Shown: positions 32,501-43,389 of the stretch, piece after piece
How positions within the stretch are numbered: the stretch's first letter is position 1
Layout of the letters: every line of letters starts with the position of its first letter
NCBI GenBank assembly: GCA_012064385.1
Contig: QRDG01000131.1
Location: 818,459-882,458, forward strand
Reading direction: 5' to 3'
Origin: Puccinellia tenuiflora
Lineage: Eukaryota; Streptophyta; Magnoliopsida; Poales; Poaceae
DNA length: 64,000 bases
Program-made: the position numbers and the translations under genes
The notes under the pieces: model-generated
Seen by the model: the letters and a program-made list of their open reading frames with translations, nothing else
What the model was told of the DNA's origin: nothing
Databases searched by the model: none

Positions 32501-34214
32501 TCGAAGCGTGCGATCTCCGCCTTGGTTTGGAAATCCTTCACAGACAAGCCAAAAGGGTCAAACTCGACAGAGACATGGTTGTTAGTGGTGAAACGACGAA
32601 CGGAAATTAGATTTTTGATAAGGGCTGGTGCAACTAAAACGTCACGAAGGAGTAGTGGTTTGGTGGTGGATGAAATTTGAGTGTGACCAACGCATGAAAT
32701 AGGGGTGGAGGAACCATCACCAAGTGTAATTGAGGAAAAATAAGATGGAGTGCAATTTGACAGCATATTATTGGATGAAGACATATGACTAGATGCACCG
32801 GAATCAAAGATCCAAGCAGTACCTGTATTACCTTGTGCAGCAAAATTATTCATGGCCTGGATAAACGCAGCTTGATCCCAGCTCGGAGCGTTGGCGGGTG
32901 ACGGTGCTGTCGGTGGTGCAGGTGCTGGCGTAGATGGTGTTGCCGCATACATGGGGTACTGCATCGGCGGGTAGTAGACTCCTGGATCAGCATGGTAGAG
33001 TGGCGTCGGCATCGGTGCACCGTACTGGATCGGCGGGGCAGCAGCATAGGAGGCAGGACTTGGAGCGGCGTAGTAGGCTTGAGCAGGTGGACGGACGCCG
33101 AGGAGTCCAGGAGTGCCGGTGTGGGGCCGCATACCCGGTTGCCACGCACCGGAGTAGGCAGGGGGGCGCCGGCGGGAGAGGGTGCAGTCCACGGCATAGA
33201 CCAGGCCTGGACGAGGCCCGTCCACGGATCATGAGGAGGACGCCAAGCTGAAGGGGCCGGTGTTGATGTCGAGGCGCCAGTAGGAGGAGCTGGTGGTGGT
33301 GCTGCAGGCCGAGGCGGTGGAGCAGGTCGAGGCGGGAAGTACATGGGGTTCTTCCCACGATAGTTGGGACTCGGGCGCCATCCAGGTGGTGGTGCTGCAG
33401 CTGATGGAGGAGGAGCGACCGGCGGGGGAGCCGGTGGTCGTGGCGAAGCAGCGAAGACCTGGGGGCGCGCCTGCTTGTTGGCTTGGGCACGATCTGCCCA
33501 CTGCAGGATGGAGCGCACCTCGACAAAGGTAGGGCGAGGACGCATCATGGGGATGAACGATGCCTGCTTCTCAAAATTTTCACCGAGCTCGGCGAGTAGG
33601 GTGTTGATGAGCTGGCGATCGTCGATGGGATCACCAAGTTCCCGGAGTTCGTCGGAGATGGCCTTGAGACGTTGACAGTAGATGCCGACGGGAGAGTCGC
33701 CTTGAACCGTGTTGCGAAACTCGGTGTGTAGAGTGGTGAGGCGAGCATCAACATTGTCCTGGAACAGCTGCCAAAGAGCGGCCCAGAGATTGGCAGCGGT
33801 GGTGGCCTCGCGATAAACAAGGTTAAAAATTTCTGAAGAGACCCGCGTGTAGATCCACTGTATGATCGCGAGATCATCTTTAACCCATTGGGGATCATCA
33901 GGGCGGGGAATTGAAGGTGTGGCAACGTGGGATCGCAGATCACAGCGACCTAGATGAATATCGAAGAGATGGCACCAATGATAATAGTTGTGGGCAGCAA
34001 GATCTAGAACTATAGGAATAACATGGGACACATCGGAGATAGTATCTGTGAGAGAGATGTGAGGGGCTGGTGGTGGAGGGTTGTGGTAGTTTGATAATTG
34101 GGTGGAGGAGGAAGAGGTCTTGGCGGCGGCGTCGGCGGCCAAGCGGGCGGCGGCGGCCTTGGCATCGAAGTAGCCAGGAGGCGGTAGCGGCGGCGGGATG
34201 GGTGGAGTACCCAT
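29529..34214 (-). pseudogene. Copia gag-pol polyprotein, three frameshifts
   Basis: Read on the minus strand from 34214: a Pro-rich start and gag (HNYYHWCHLFDIHLGRCDL, NTVQGDSPVGIYCQRLK). After a frame change near 33165 (a C run) the pol frame gives protease (IFDSGASSHM), integrase (WHKRLGHPN, QCDNGKEF, TSPQNGKDERSLRTI) and the start of reverse transcriptase (KWVFRQKFHSDGSLSRYKAR). An A seems lost near 30735, after QLDVK, and a T near 30385, before GIAVTRDNNG. RT (YVDDIVLT) and RNase H (YSDADWAGCPDTRRS, SSAEAEYW, VYCDNISA) follow. No CCHC knuckle is evident in the gag region, which is instead rich in Pro and Ala. Confidence 0.93.
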
Positions 34215-34230
34215 GACCTAGGAACGAAGT

Positions 34231-34243
34231 TAGTCTGATACCA
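34231..34243 (-). other. Primer-binding site of second copia
   Basis: TGGTATCAGACTA on the minus strand, complementary to initiator methionine tRNA over its first ten bases, directly after the 5' LTR. Confidence 0.88.
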
Positions 34244-34413
34244 TGTAGAGTTTTGATAATATGTGACTTAATTCAATAACAACAGGGGTACAAGGTTTAT
34301 ATAGTACATGAGAGAGGGGATCGGTAGAACCGGTGCCCTAACCCTAACCGGTAGAGGAGGCCGGCCCTAACACGTAGATGAGGCCCCGCCCTAACACGAT
34401 ATATAATCTAACA
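34244..34413 (-). repeat. 5' LTR of second copia element
   Basis: 170 bp, ending tgtagag on the plus strand next to the primer-binding site; the other end reads tataatctaaca next to agttt. Confidence 0.93.
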
Positions 34414-34874
34414 AGTTTAATGCAAAATTAGAGCATCTCCAACAGGTGCACAAAAACGCCGCAGCCAAAAAAAGTTTTACAGCGCCATTTTAGCGCTTTT
34501 AGCACGCCATGGTTGACATTGATCGTTTTCCAAGCACGCTAAAATACAGCGCGCAAACTGCATCACTTTATCAGACGCACTAAAATACAACGCGCAGCCT
34601 GTAGTAGTATAACAAACAGGTCCCTAAATTTTACAAAAATGACCCTACGAAATTTTTGATAAAAGCAATTGGGTCCCTGGAGTCGTCCTCCACCACCACG
34701 CCATGGACAGCGGCGCGATTCCGGCGGCCGTGAGCCGTTGAGCTCGTCGTCTCCGTGGCACGCAGCCGCGACGAGGTCATCGTCGTCCGCCATCGGCTTC
34801 CATGACGACGCGGTGAGCAGGGAGAGGTCGCGGCTCCTAGCCAGGGACACGGCCTGAACCCGGCGCGTCGCTCA

Positions 34875-35060
34875 TGCCGCTCGTCCTCCCAGCGTGCCTC
34901 TCCACCGTGTGCCGCTCGTCCTCCCCGCGTGCATCTCCACCGCGTGCCGCTCGTCCTCCCCGCGTGCCGCTCGTCCTCCCCGCGTGCCTCTCCACCAGTG
35001 CCGCTCGTCCTCCCCGCGTGCCTCTCCACCGCGTGCCGCTCGTCCTCCCCGTCAGCGGCG
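34875..35060. repeat. GC-rich minisatellite
   Basis: Imperfect tandem copies of gtgccgctcgtcctccccgc alternating with gtgcctctccaccgc, at least five units. It lies inside the GC-rich interior of the Harbinger-like element. Arg/Pro-rich ORFs over it are artefacts. Confidence 0.85.
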
Positions 35061-35489
35061 CCCCTGCTCGCTCCGTCGCATAGCGGGGAATCTCCGCCTC
35101 GACCTCATCCCGACGCTCGTGCTCGCTTTGTCACCTAGCATGGCCTCTCCGCCTCTCCACCGCGTGCCTCTCCGCCTCGAGCTCATCCCGATGCCGGCCA
35201 GGACAGGCTCGCGGGCCGGCCTAGATGGGGTCGCGGGTGCTCGTGGCCATCTCCAGCGATGGCGGCTCGATTCCGGCGACAGGCGGCGTGATTTCGGCAG
35301 CGGACGGCCCAAGCGAGATGACACAGGCGCCTTGTACGCGCAGGGAAAACTTCCGAGTGGCAGTTGTTCCTCGCGTGTTTCGTCCAGATTGTCTAGCGTA
35401 CGTTAGCGAACGCATCAAATTTGCAGCCTAGCATACCGTTTTTGCCCGCGCACTGGATAGTTTTTTGGGCGCGTCCTATTTTACAGCTT

Positions 35490-35509
35490 CCCCCCCCCCC
35501 CCCCCCCCC
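35490..35509. repeat. Poly-C run, 20 bases
   Basis: A homopolymer of 20 C that may mark an unresolved assembly join. A 22-base C run occurs at 14341. Confidence 0.9.
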
Positions 35510-35860
35510 AATTTCTCCCCAGGCCCACCCCCTGATTCTCTCCACGTAATCCCGTAAGATTAGTCTGTAAGTTCCATCAGTAGATGTAGCGTTAGTTAAC
35601 GAGCTAGCTCGACTCAACTCGTTAATTTAACGAGCTCAAAACCTCGGCATGGCTTGACTCAGTAAATACTCGAGTTGGCTCAGTAAGCTTGATAGGCTCG
35701 TTAATCAACTTAATAATGTAGTAAATTCACTATGCATAGGAAGAGTAGAAGAAGAACGATGTCTCTACTCCTAGGGTATGAGAGCAGCTGAAAAGAAAAC
35801 ACTCATAGAGTGGATGCTCCTCGTCTTCGTATGTGAAATATAACTGCAGCGTTTAGGAAA
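35510..35860. other. Spacer before PDC pseudogene, no gene
   Basis: Contains several short repeats around aacgagctagctcg and ctcgttaatttaacgagctc, partly palindromic. The upstream exons expected for a pyruvate decarboxylase gene are absent. Confidence 0.45.
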
Positions 35861-37181
35861 CTGTTTGCTGGACCGATATTTAACGACTACAGCTCGGTTG
35901 GATACTCGTTGCTCATCAAGAAGGAGAAGGCCATCATTGTCCAGCCGGACTGAGTGGTGATTGGAAATGGACCTGCATTTGGGTGTACTCTGATGAAGGA
36001 TTTCTTCCATGCGCTTGCTACCCGGCTGAAGAAGAACACGACCGCGTACGAGAACTATCATCGGATTTTGTGCCGCAGGGCGAACCTCTTTCGTCTGAAC
36101 CTGGGGAGCCATTGAGAGTGAATGTGCTTTTCAAGCATGTTCATAAAATGTTATCTGGCAACTCTGCTGTTATTGCAGAGACCGGGGACTCATGGTTTAA
36201 CTGCCAGAAGCTGAAACTACCAGAAGGCTGTGGGTAAGCTCCCTTGAAATATTTCAGAGTTCTTAACTTTTGTTTGTGAGTTCTTATAAACTACCCGGTT
36301 TGGCTGTTGGCCACGTCTGTTATCTTAGTATTTTTAGTTTAGGTATAATCAGATTATATTGAGATATCTTGTTCTGAATATTTGAAAATTCAGAATTATC
36401 AGGGAAATCTAGACTATTTTTACATTGGTGACAACTGACAACTAAAAATATGGATCAATTGGTTGTTTGTGTCAGTAAGTAGGATGTATTTTGTACAGGT
36501 ATGTCTAATTTGTCACCGCTTTCATCCCGCAGGTACGAATTTCAGATGCAATATGCATCCATTGGTTGGTCCATTGGTGCGACTCTGGGGTATGCTCAGG
36601 CTGCTAAGGATAAGCGTGTCATTTCCTTCATTGGTGATGGAAGCTTCCAGGTACCAAAATTTCAGAATGCTATTTAAACTCTTTATAAATATAATGCTAT
36701 ATATCCATAATTTATTGGACTGAAATATAGGTAACAGCACAAGAAGTGTCGACGATGATCCGGTGGTGCCAGAACAACATCATATTTCTCATAAACAATG
36801 GGGGTTACACCATCGAGGTGGAGATCCATGACGGTCCTCACAACGTCATCGAGAATTGGAACTACACCGGCGCGGTGGAAGCATTCCATAATGGCGAGGG
36901 CAAATGCTATACGGCAAAGGTTGGTGACGAAGGTGTAAACTATATTTCTGCAGTTAAAAATATATATATGTATAAATACCACATTGCAATGACATTTTTC
37001 ACCTTTTTTACTGTAGGTTCGAACAGAGGAGGAACTGAAGGCGGCGATTAAGGCATCTCTAGGGCCTAACAAGGATTGTCTGTGCTTTATAGAGGTAATC
37101 AAGGACGACACTAGTAAGGAGCTTCTTGAGTGGGGCTCTAGGGTTTCCGCCGCAAATAGCCGCCCACCGAACCCTCAGTGA
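35861..37181 (+). pseudogene. Pyruvate decarboxylase, 3' fragment
   Basis: The last four exons of a plant pyruvate decarboxylase (thiamine-diphosphate enzyme of ethanol fermentation) are readable at 35861-36233, 36533-36650, 36731-36919 and 37017-37181. All splice sites are GT-AG. Exon 1 starts at LFAGPIFNDYSSVGYSLL. Landmarks are ETGDSWFNCQKLKLP, IGWSIGATLGYAQAA, the cofactor motif GDGSF to NN (INNGGYTIEVEIHDGP) and the usual end LLEWGSRVSAANSRPPNP. It is dead: everything upstream is missing, there is an in-frame TGA at 35951-35953 where Arg is expected, and one T is lost at about 36065-36069, shifting the frame before FVPQGEP. Introns are kept, so it is a truncated genomic duplicate and not a retrocopy. 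Later exons are nearly free of damage. Confidence 0.9.
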
Positions 37182-38013
37182 ACATATCAGGTCTCCACAT
37201 GACCCTCATCCATCTTAGTGGCATCGCATGGAAGTTCTGAGTAGGAGATGTTACTGATATTGAATATATCATCCATGTGGGTTCACTGCTATTGCAAGTT
37301 CTCATGGTTACTGTACAGAGATGATTTCAGTTTAGGATCTGGTACTTGTAGTACTTAAATAAATCTGAAATAGGCCTTTTGTAACTCGTAGTTACAGAAA
37401 AGACCCTCTTGGTTTTCATGTTTCAGGCTTTCTGTATTGCTCAAAAACAATAGTTAGGTATTAGCAGTAAGAAGAACTTGTGCTTAAGATTAAATTTTCT
37501 GGTAAAGTAGCACATGTACTCCCTCCATCCCATATTAGGATGCGTATAGTTTTTGACCCGCATACCAAGAAGCCACATGCAGCGCCGTGGAGAAAAAATC
37601 CTGTACCGAAATACCCCTCGCCTGCATGATTAGCATCCCACGCTGCGCAGCCTCCATTATGGGAGTTTCTGAAAAAAATTATGCGCATCTTAATATGGGA
37701 GGGAGGGAGTATAAGAGAAAGTCACATTTAAAAATCTGAAATAAAATTCTGTGTGTAGTCCATGATGCATCCAACAAGAATGCAAAATCGCAATCCAAAA
37801 TTCATTGTATTATGGGCCACATAAAAATGTCAAAATCTTGTATATTTTGGAGATTGGAAAGTGTGTATACTCAGTTTGAAAAACCAAGTGTCCATGAATG
37901 CCACCATGTCAATATGTTATAGTCTTGCAGACAACTAGGAACTCGAAGATAGCAAAGTAGAACCAGAGCCAATAGTAAGGGTGCCACCCGCCCGCAACCA
38001 AAACATCCATCCA
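37182..38013. other. Intergenic region containing one MITE
   Basis: Between the PDC pseudogene and the second SINA-like gene. Apart from the MITE at 37519-37709 I see no gene; 37700-37990 is the likely 3' flank of the SINA-like gene. Confidence 0.45.
37519..37709. mobile_element. Stowaway-type MITE, 191 bp
   Basis: Ends ctccctccatcccatattag and taatatgggagggagggag are inverted, with TA on both sides (37517-37518, 37710-37711). Confidence 0.85.
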
Positions 38014-38977
38014 TCAGATGTACACGGTGACGGTGACGCTGCCGGAAGAGCCCCAGAAAGCCTCCGGCACTATCAGGAACCCCTTGGCATTGTCCCCCTC
38101 CAGCCGGCGGACGAACTTCACTTTCCCGGACACCGTCAGTAAGGGCAAACCCGACTCGTCACCCTTCAACGCAATCGTGTACATCGCGTCCTCCTCGACT
38201 GAGTACGGGTAGACACGGACGAGCGCCAGCGAGCGCCCAGTGAGGACGTCGCCACCGTTCAGCAGGAGGAAGACGCTCTCGTCGTCGCTGCAAAGAAGCG
38301 CACTGAATGGCTCGCACTTCTTCAGCGTCAAAGTCATGGGCTCAGCTGGAAGGCCCATACGAGAGGTGGCGCCCGGCGAGTGGCTGCTGAGGATGTGGCC
38401 GTAGAGCAGCCTACCGCTGTAGGCGCAGCCTTCGAAAGGGCAGAGGTAGGGCGCGTAGCGACACAGCTCCTCCTCATGGCTCCTAGCCTCGGTGTACCGG
38501 ACGGTCTCCCGGCAGCCGTGCTTCTTGAACCGACAGGGACGGGTCATGCCGGCGAGGATCTTCTCCATTGCGCGGCACCGGAAATCGCCGATGGACTCGT
38601 CGCAGCTAGGGCACTTGCGCTCCATCTTGATGCAGCATCTGCCGCACGCCGCGTGCCCGTTCTTGCACTGGTCACAAGGCAAAGTCGGACAAATAGACTG
38701 TTCATATGCGATGATTGTGGGGGATGATTGTGAGGGATGATTGTGTACATACCAAGTAAACCTGAGATTCAAATGGGAGAAAACATATGTCACATTCGAG
38801 ATTGTCCATCTCATGTGTGAAAATGTTGCATATCTCTTCCTCCTCTTCTTCTTCGTGCTCCGGGCTGGATGTTGCTTCCCTGGTGGTGGTTCTCGCCTTC
38901 TTTTGTAAGCTGCCACTGCTGCAACCCATTGGTTCGCCATTGCCCTTGGCGCCCTTCTTGCCGCTCTTTTCCTGCAT
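38014..38977 (-). CDS. SINA-like E3 ubiquitin ligase (copy 2)
   Basis: Two exons encode 292 residues: 38977-38753 and 38667-38014, intron 38752-38668 with a strong GT donor (TTG/GTATGT) and CAG acceptor. The RING reads CDICFLPFESQVYL then CKNGHAACGRCC and KCPSC; the SIAH zinc finger has CRFKKHGC, CRYAPYLCPF and HILSSH; the C-terminal domain ends EAFWGSSGSVTVTVYI. It is a duplicate of the gene at 7586-8570 in the same orientation 30 kb away, similar through the coding region, intron, leader and promoter. A continuous frame of 330 codons from 39006 also covers the site, but its first part reads exon 1 in the wrong frame and loses the CDIC pair. The start codon is the Met in PDPAMQEKSG; the frame is open 16 codons further upstream with another Met. 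Confidence 0.88.
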
Positions 38978-39194
38978 CGCCGGATCAGGTATCCAAGACC
39001 TCCCAACGAGTCCTTGACAAAGCAAAAGCAGCGACGCTTAAGGAATCATGAACAGCAAGCATGCTACAATTAGAATATACTGATGCGAATAGTGCATACT
39101 CCCAACGAGTATGCTGCTAACCTGCAGATTGGGATCGCAGATTGGGATCGAGATGGAGCTGACAATGGCACAGGGAGCGCTGGCCACTAGGAGA

Positions 39195-39201
39195 TTTTAT
39201 A
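39195..39201 (-). promoter_or_regulatory. TATA box of SINA-like copy 2
   Basis: TATAAAA on the minus strand in the same context (gagattttataggc on the plus strand) as in copy 1. A likely 5' UTR donor CAG/GTTAGC lies downstream at about 39117, also shared. Confidence 0.7.
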
Positions 39202-39598
39202 GGCAGATCAAGGGACGTGAAACAAGGAGACGGGGGCTTGGGTTGCACGCTCTCGATCGATGCCAGGTCAGCAATCAAAGAATTTCTTGGTAACTGGCGT
39301 GCTTGATAAATGCAATTAACTGGAATGCTGCCAACTCCTCGATCCTCTTCCTGTACGTGCTGGTGCAAATCCGCGGTCTTCAGTCATTGGTCGATGCATG
39401 GCGCCTCCTTGGACTCCCCGCGGGTGTGCTTCACTTTAGCACATTGACGTGCGTCTTTTTAAGTCCTCGCCCAAAATTTGTAATTAGTTCAAACAAGTTT
39501 CATCAACACTCAAGTTATTGAGATTTTCGTTAGTCCCAATCCTCCTCTAAAACTGTAATTTCAGTTCATAGAAAAATGCAAATTGGACTTTAATGAAA

Positions 39599-39951
39599 GA
39601 GTAAATTCCACTTTTTACCCTACACTTGTGCATTTGTGAAACTGTAATTTCAGTTAAGTAAAATGAAATCAGAAAATACATCACATAAAAATTGTGAACA
39701 CGGTTTTACCCAATTTAGAACTATGTGGTGCTTCAAATATGGCGACATCGACGATAAAGTCCAGCCATCCATTACTTTACCATCCATTAAAGTCTTGATA
39801 TTTTTTAGTTCAATCATCACCTCACACCTTGCGCAACGGAAATACATAAAAAGAAGAGGCTACAAAGTTTTCCAAATGGGTAATTTAGACGATTTTTACT
39901 AAATAGGATAATTAGTGTCACAAATGCATAAACATAAAGTGGAATTCACTC
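39599..39951. mobile_element. Mutator-type MITE, 353 bp
   Basis: Inverted ends begin gagtaaattccacttt and (right, reversed) gagtgaattccacttt, and continue through tgcatttgtgaaact / tgcatttgtgacact. Flanks ttaatgaaa (39590-39598) and ttaattaaa (39952-39960) match at eight of nine positions, the length expected for Mutator insertion. No transposase. Confidence 0.82.
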
Positions 39952-39960
39952 TTAATTAAA

Positions 39961-41217
39961 CTGCTAACTACACTTTTTATTTAATTTTAGTTGCACTTTT
40001 CTGAATCAATTGAGATATAAGAAAATTTTGGTTGACTAAGACTTAAAGAAACCATAAAAATATCTCAATCATGCCACGATATGACAACACCTTAGTAAGC
40101 CTCACTAATCAGGTCGTCTCTTCGCCAAATACAACTTCCATTTTCCATGTTTTTTCCACTTACCTTTCTGAAAGTACATTTATACCCTCCATGTGGGTGT
40201 TTGGATGAAATGTGACACATGGTTAAAAGTACTAATATGTTCGCTAGTATACACTAACAATTCTCAAGATGATAGGTTTAACCACTCTAAAAGTTTGACC
40301 CATCTTTAAAAGATGTAAAAGGCACGGAGCTCCCAAGTGGAGCATTCATAGAGATGAACCCTCAAGACAAGCAGAAGCGCACAGATGCTGAGTTAAGAAT
40401 TCATGGAAGATAAGCCTCAGTAGGATCCCCTTCAGTCGTGGAACAAAAATAGTGCAAAGCGCATGAGTGAAGATTTATTGGAGATGAATCCTCGAATAGT
40501 CAAAAAACTATAAGGAACTGCGGTTCCAAGACATGAAGATCTATAGTAGATTCGTAGGCTTATTGCTTTTTGTTTTTGACTCGTAGAAAAGTCCGTACTA
40601 TTAAGAAGTTATATCTCTGTGCTCATTTAGATTCACAATTTAAAATAACGTATCCCTGGACATATCTTACGCATTGATGTGGGATTATGAAGAACTATCT
40701 TGAACATGAATCGGAACTGGGATAACAGTAGAGGTTACGTTAAGTCAAGCTTGAACATGAAGCAAAACTCGCTACGGTAGTAGAGCTTCCGTTGAGAGAA
40801 CATGATGTGTCACTGGCAGATAAGTAAAGCTTGTATTAAATTGACTTGAACATGAAGCGGAACTGGGTATGGCAGTAGAGATTGTGTTGAGTTTAGTTCT
40901 TCAGTTTGAAAAATATGATGCCTCTTAGAGTTATGATTATGGGGAAAATTATTAGTGTCTCAAGAATGTTTGTTCTTTCTCTTAATTACAATCAAATTGA
41001 CGCACTTATTCTCCTCATGTTGCTCAAACATTTTCTTCCCCTTGGCCATTCCATTTACTAATTACATGCCAGCAATTTGCACATTGAGTGCTCTAAAATA
41101 TCTCTCCCTTCTGAACTGAACTTTACAAATATCATCATCTAAGCTGCATATATTGAGAAGAACGACATTTAATTTTGAATCAAATCATTTTTGGAAACCC
41201 TAAACCCAATGTGGATA
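39961..41217. other. Intergenic region, no gene recognised
   Basis: AT-rich and without a sustained frame. A threefold imperfect repeat at 40699-40895 is listed separately. Confidence 0.45.
40699..40895. repeat. Three imperfect copies of cttgaacatgaagcggaact
   Basis: Copies begin at 40699, 40750 and 40845. Each is followed by a variant of gggtaNggcagtagag and a gttgag-like end. Spacing is irregular (51 and 95 bp), so it is not a simple satellite. Confidence 0.7.
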
Positions 41218-41562
41218 TCAAATCAACTGAAGAGAAGCAAACTTACTTGACACCGCCATCGAAAGAGGATGTCCAACGGTGGCTCTCCGTGTCTCCTCCT
41301 TCCAGACCTTGTTCACGACTGCCGCCGCCGCCTTCAATGGCGAACAATGGTTGACGCCGGCTGGGTTCGAGCTCCCGCAGTAGTCCCCGTCCTCCGCGAC
41401 TGAGCACAACACCCTGACACCTACCCCTGCGTCGCCGCCCACCGGGTTCGAGCTCCCGTAGTAGTCCCCGTCCTCCGCGACTGAGCACAACACCCTGACA
41501 CCTGCCCCTGCGTCGCCGCCCACCGGGTTCGAGTTGGCACTGGGTGAATTCACCGTCTCCAT
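41218..41562 (-). CDS. Hypothetical ORF with 27-residue repeat
   Basis: A 114-codon frame starting METVNSPSANSNPVGG. The block SNPVGGDAGAGVRVLCSVAE plus seven residues is present twice, with a partial third copy, matching an 81-bp tandem repeat in the DNA (starts at 41364, 41445, 41526). Because 81 is a multiple of three, the repeat keeps the frame. Near the C-terminus a strong donor-like CAA/GTAAGT lies at about 41246, so the last codons may be intron and the gene may continue; I found no exon that fits. No family recognised; it may not be expressed. Confidence 0.25.
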   Translation of the reverse strand: METVNSPSANSNPVGGDAGAGVRVLCSVAEDGDYYGSSNPVGGDAGVGVRVLCSVAEDGDYCGSSNPAGVNHCSPLKAAAAVVNKVWKEETRRATVGHPLSMAVSSKFASLQLI

Positions 41563-43389
41563 TACTTCGGGTGTGAGTGCCGGAGAGTGACCAAACCGTG
41601 TCCGAATGAGTGGAGTTAGGGCATCGAACGCGTCATTAAGGATCGTTTGTCGCCGTCAGTTTTGCGGTTNACTGAGAATTAGCTTAATTCTCAGTCGATT
41701 GAGAATTAGCAAAACCGAGCTAAAAACGTTTCATACTGGTGCTTAAACGATGACAAGTAGAAGTCATACTGGTACAAAATCCAATACGGACGCTGGCCCA
41801 ATACGAAATTCGTTAGTCCGAAGTCCAATACGGCATCGCAAGTCTCGTTCAAATCTCGCTCAACAAAAAAAGTAGGTCTCGTTCAAAAGGCACCCTCGGA
41901 GAAAAAGAAAAAACAGAGAGAAATCAAATTGGAATGCTAGCTCGTTCACGCCTCTGCCGACGAAGCTTAGTTATTCGTTGCTGTCGCCGCCATGTTCCGG
42001 TGGTTGACCTCGACGACGAAGCTGAGCATCTAGGCTAGTACATGATCCTTGATGGATCTCTGATCTAGTACAAGCTAGCTAGCTCTTGTCGGACGTACAC
42101 GATCGATACGGACGGAAACACGGAAAAACGATTGATTGCTCTGTCCTACGTGGTGTCCGAGGCGACCGACCAATTCATGGAGCGGCGACGCGGCGTTCAG
42201 CCAGATTGGAGAGCGGAGAGGGTTTGGCGACGACGCGTGTGTGGGCTGGTGGCAGCGGCGTTCTTTCCGGTCGTGTTCGACCAAGGGAATAGATGGGTCA
42301 ACGAATTGTTCTCCTTTTTTTTAAGCAATTAAAAAAGCGTTCTCTTCAGTTTTTCCTAAATTTTTAATACCTGGACTGGACTTGTTGGGCCAAATTTATC
42401 TCAACCGTTAGATCAAACCATACTACTCATATTTTAGGAGCAGTAAAAGGTACCTAGAAGCTGCCTTAAATTTTTACCAATAGTGTTTCCCTGTTCGATC
42501 CCCTTGCAAAAAATAGCCTCCCAGGAAGCACCGTATTTTCCCCATGTTTCATGTGTAAGTGCAGATTGGATGATGCCTTCAACCAACAATTTGTGTGTTG
42601 CCAGGAAGGTGCTTCGTTGTAGCTGATAATAAGAATGGTGATCGTACTTTTACAGGTTCTTACTTGAATGCTCTGTTTAAGCGAAACTGGGTGCTATACC
42701 TCGTTACTCCTATTCCATGGCACACAAGATCATGGCTATGATCTGGAGAAATAACTCTCTGTATGACTAGGCCTACATGCTTAATCCTAAGGAAGGTATG
42801 TTTTTCTTCTTCGGGAAAACACAAAAGCATAGCAAAGGATCAATGTGATATTGCAATTTAGATTTTCAAGATCCTCAATCATCGTGCGCTCCACGTACGG
42901 GAGGTTTACTTCGGTCCACGAGAGGGGCGATGGCGCTCTCTCGCGACCCAAGCAATTCCTGTATGACGCGGTGGTTGGTGCGCTTCGCGTCCACGCTGAC
43001 GGCTGACGCCAGCGTACCCTCACGGTCGGCACGGGTAGGCACGCTCCTCCTACATCGTGAGGAGGCCCGACTAGTGCTTCTCGATGAGGAGGAGGTGGTG
43101 ATCGACGCCCGCTGCCTTCCAGAAGGTGAGAAGGTGGTGATTGGAGATCCGATTGAACTACAGGCGCATACGGTGAGGACGTTGGCGCAGATCTCATCGA
43201 CAGGGACGAGATCGCCGGCTATTCCATTGGCGGAGTTCCTCCGCCGGGTTCCACCTCGCCCGGGGGACGCGAGTATCTGATTCAAACACCGGTGGTTGCT
43301 GGGTCTAATGGCGGTAACGCAAGCCCACCTGGCCGTTGGCTACAGTACAAGGCCCCCATGAAGCAGATGTAGGGGAAGGTAAAACCAGT
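41563..43389. other. Intergenic region, one undetermined base, no certain gene
   Basis: Base 41670 is N. Directly after it a hairpin ctgagaatta/taattctcag (41672-41694) is followed by another gattgagaattagc. A GC-rich stretch at 42890-43290 has overlapping frames on both strands but no recognised domain; it may belong to the 5' part of the LINE that follows. Confidence 0.45.

Larger units (their letters stand above)
29366..34413 (-). mobile_element. Copia LTR retrotransposon (second), minus strand
   Basis: LTRs at 29366-29534 (169 bp) and 34244-34413 (170 bp) are flanked by perfect agttt duplications (29361-29365, 34414-34418). They differ by five substitutions and one indel. The primer-binding site, read on the minus strand, is TGGTATCAGAC (34243-34231), and a polypurine tract abuts the 3' LTR (reverse of tccccccgt at 29535). 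Coding sequence fills the interior on the minus strand. It is inserted in a LINE. By LTR divergence it is about three times older than the copia at 17213. Confidence 0.95.
27350..34433 (-). pseudogene. LINE reverse transcriptase fragment, split by two insertions
   Basis: Three blocks are collinear on the minus strand. 34419-34433 joins 29365-28946, which has KLDVVFFKVDVEKAYDKIN, then GLRWGDPFSPILFNVV and LQYIDDTI (from YADD). This joins 27708 to about 27350, where FEHLSG, FLCGQAK and WRPSIDRVEK are seen. The blocks are separated by a copia element (29366-34413) and a Mutator-like element (27709-28936), each with its own target duplication. In-frame stops are present. It is an old L1-type LINE that served as landing site for both. 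Confidence 0.85.
34434..35509. mobile_element. Harbinger-like left end with GC-rich interior, right end missing
   Basis: The left end reads gagcatctccaacaggtgca after tta, as in plant PIF/Harbinger elements. Short related segments (aaaatacagcgcgc, aaatacaacgcgcag) follow. The interior 34690-35420 is strongly GC-rich with no transposase. Sequence similar to the inside of the left end, in inverted orientation, appears at about 35436-35490 (cgcgcactggatag, gcgtcctattttacagct). Then a 20-base poly-C run begins where the right end should be, so the element is truncated or badly assembled there. Confidence 0.5.

Noticed and set aside
38014..39006. A single open frame of 330 codons covering the second SINA-like gene
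   Set aside because: Its N-terminal third reads exon 1 and the intron in the wrong frame and lacks the first RING cysteine pair. The spliced model restores the RING and matches the paralogue.
41040..41210. Downstream exon for the hypothetical ORF at 41218-41562 (LDDDICKVQFRRERYFRA reading)
   Set aside because: Joining it to the donor at about 41246 gives an immediate stop because the phases do not match.
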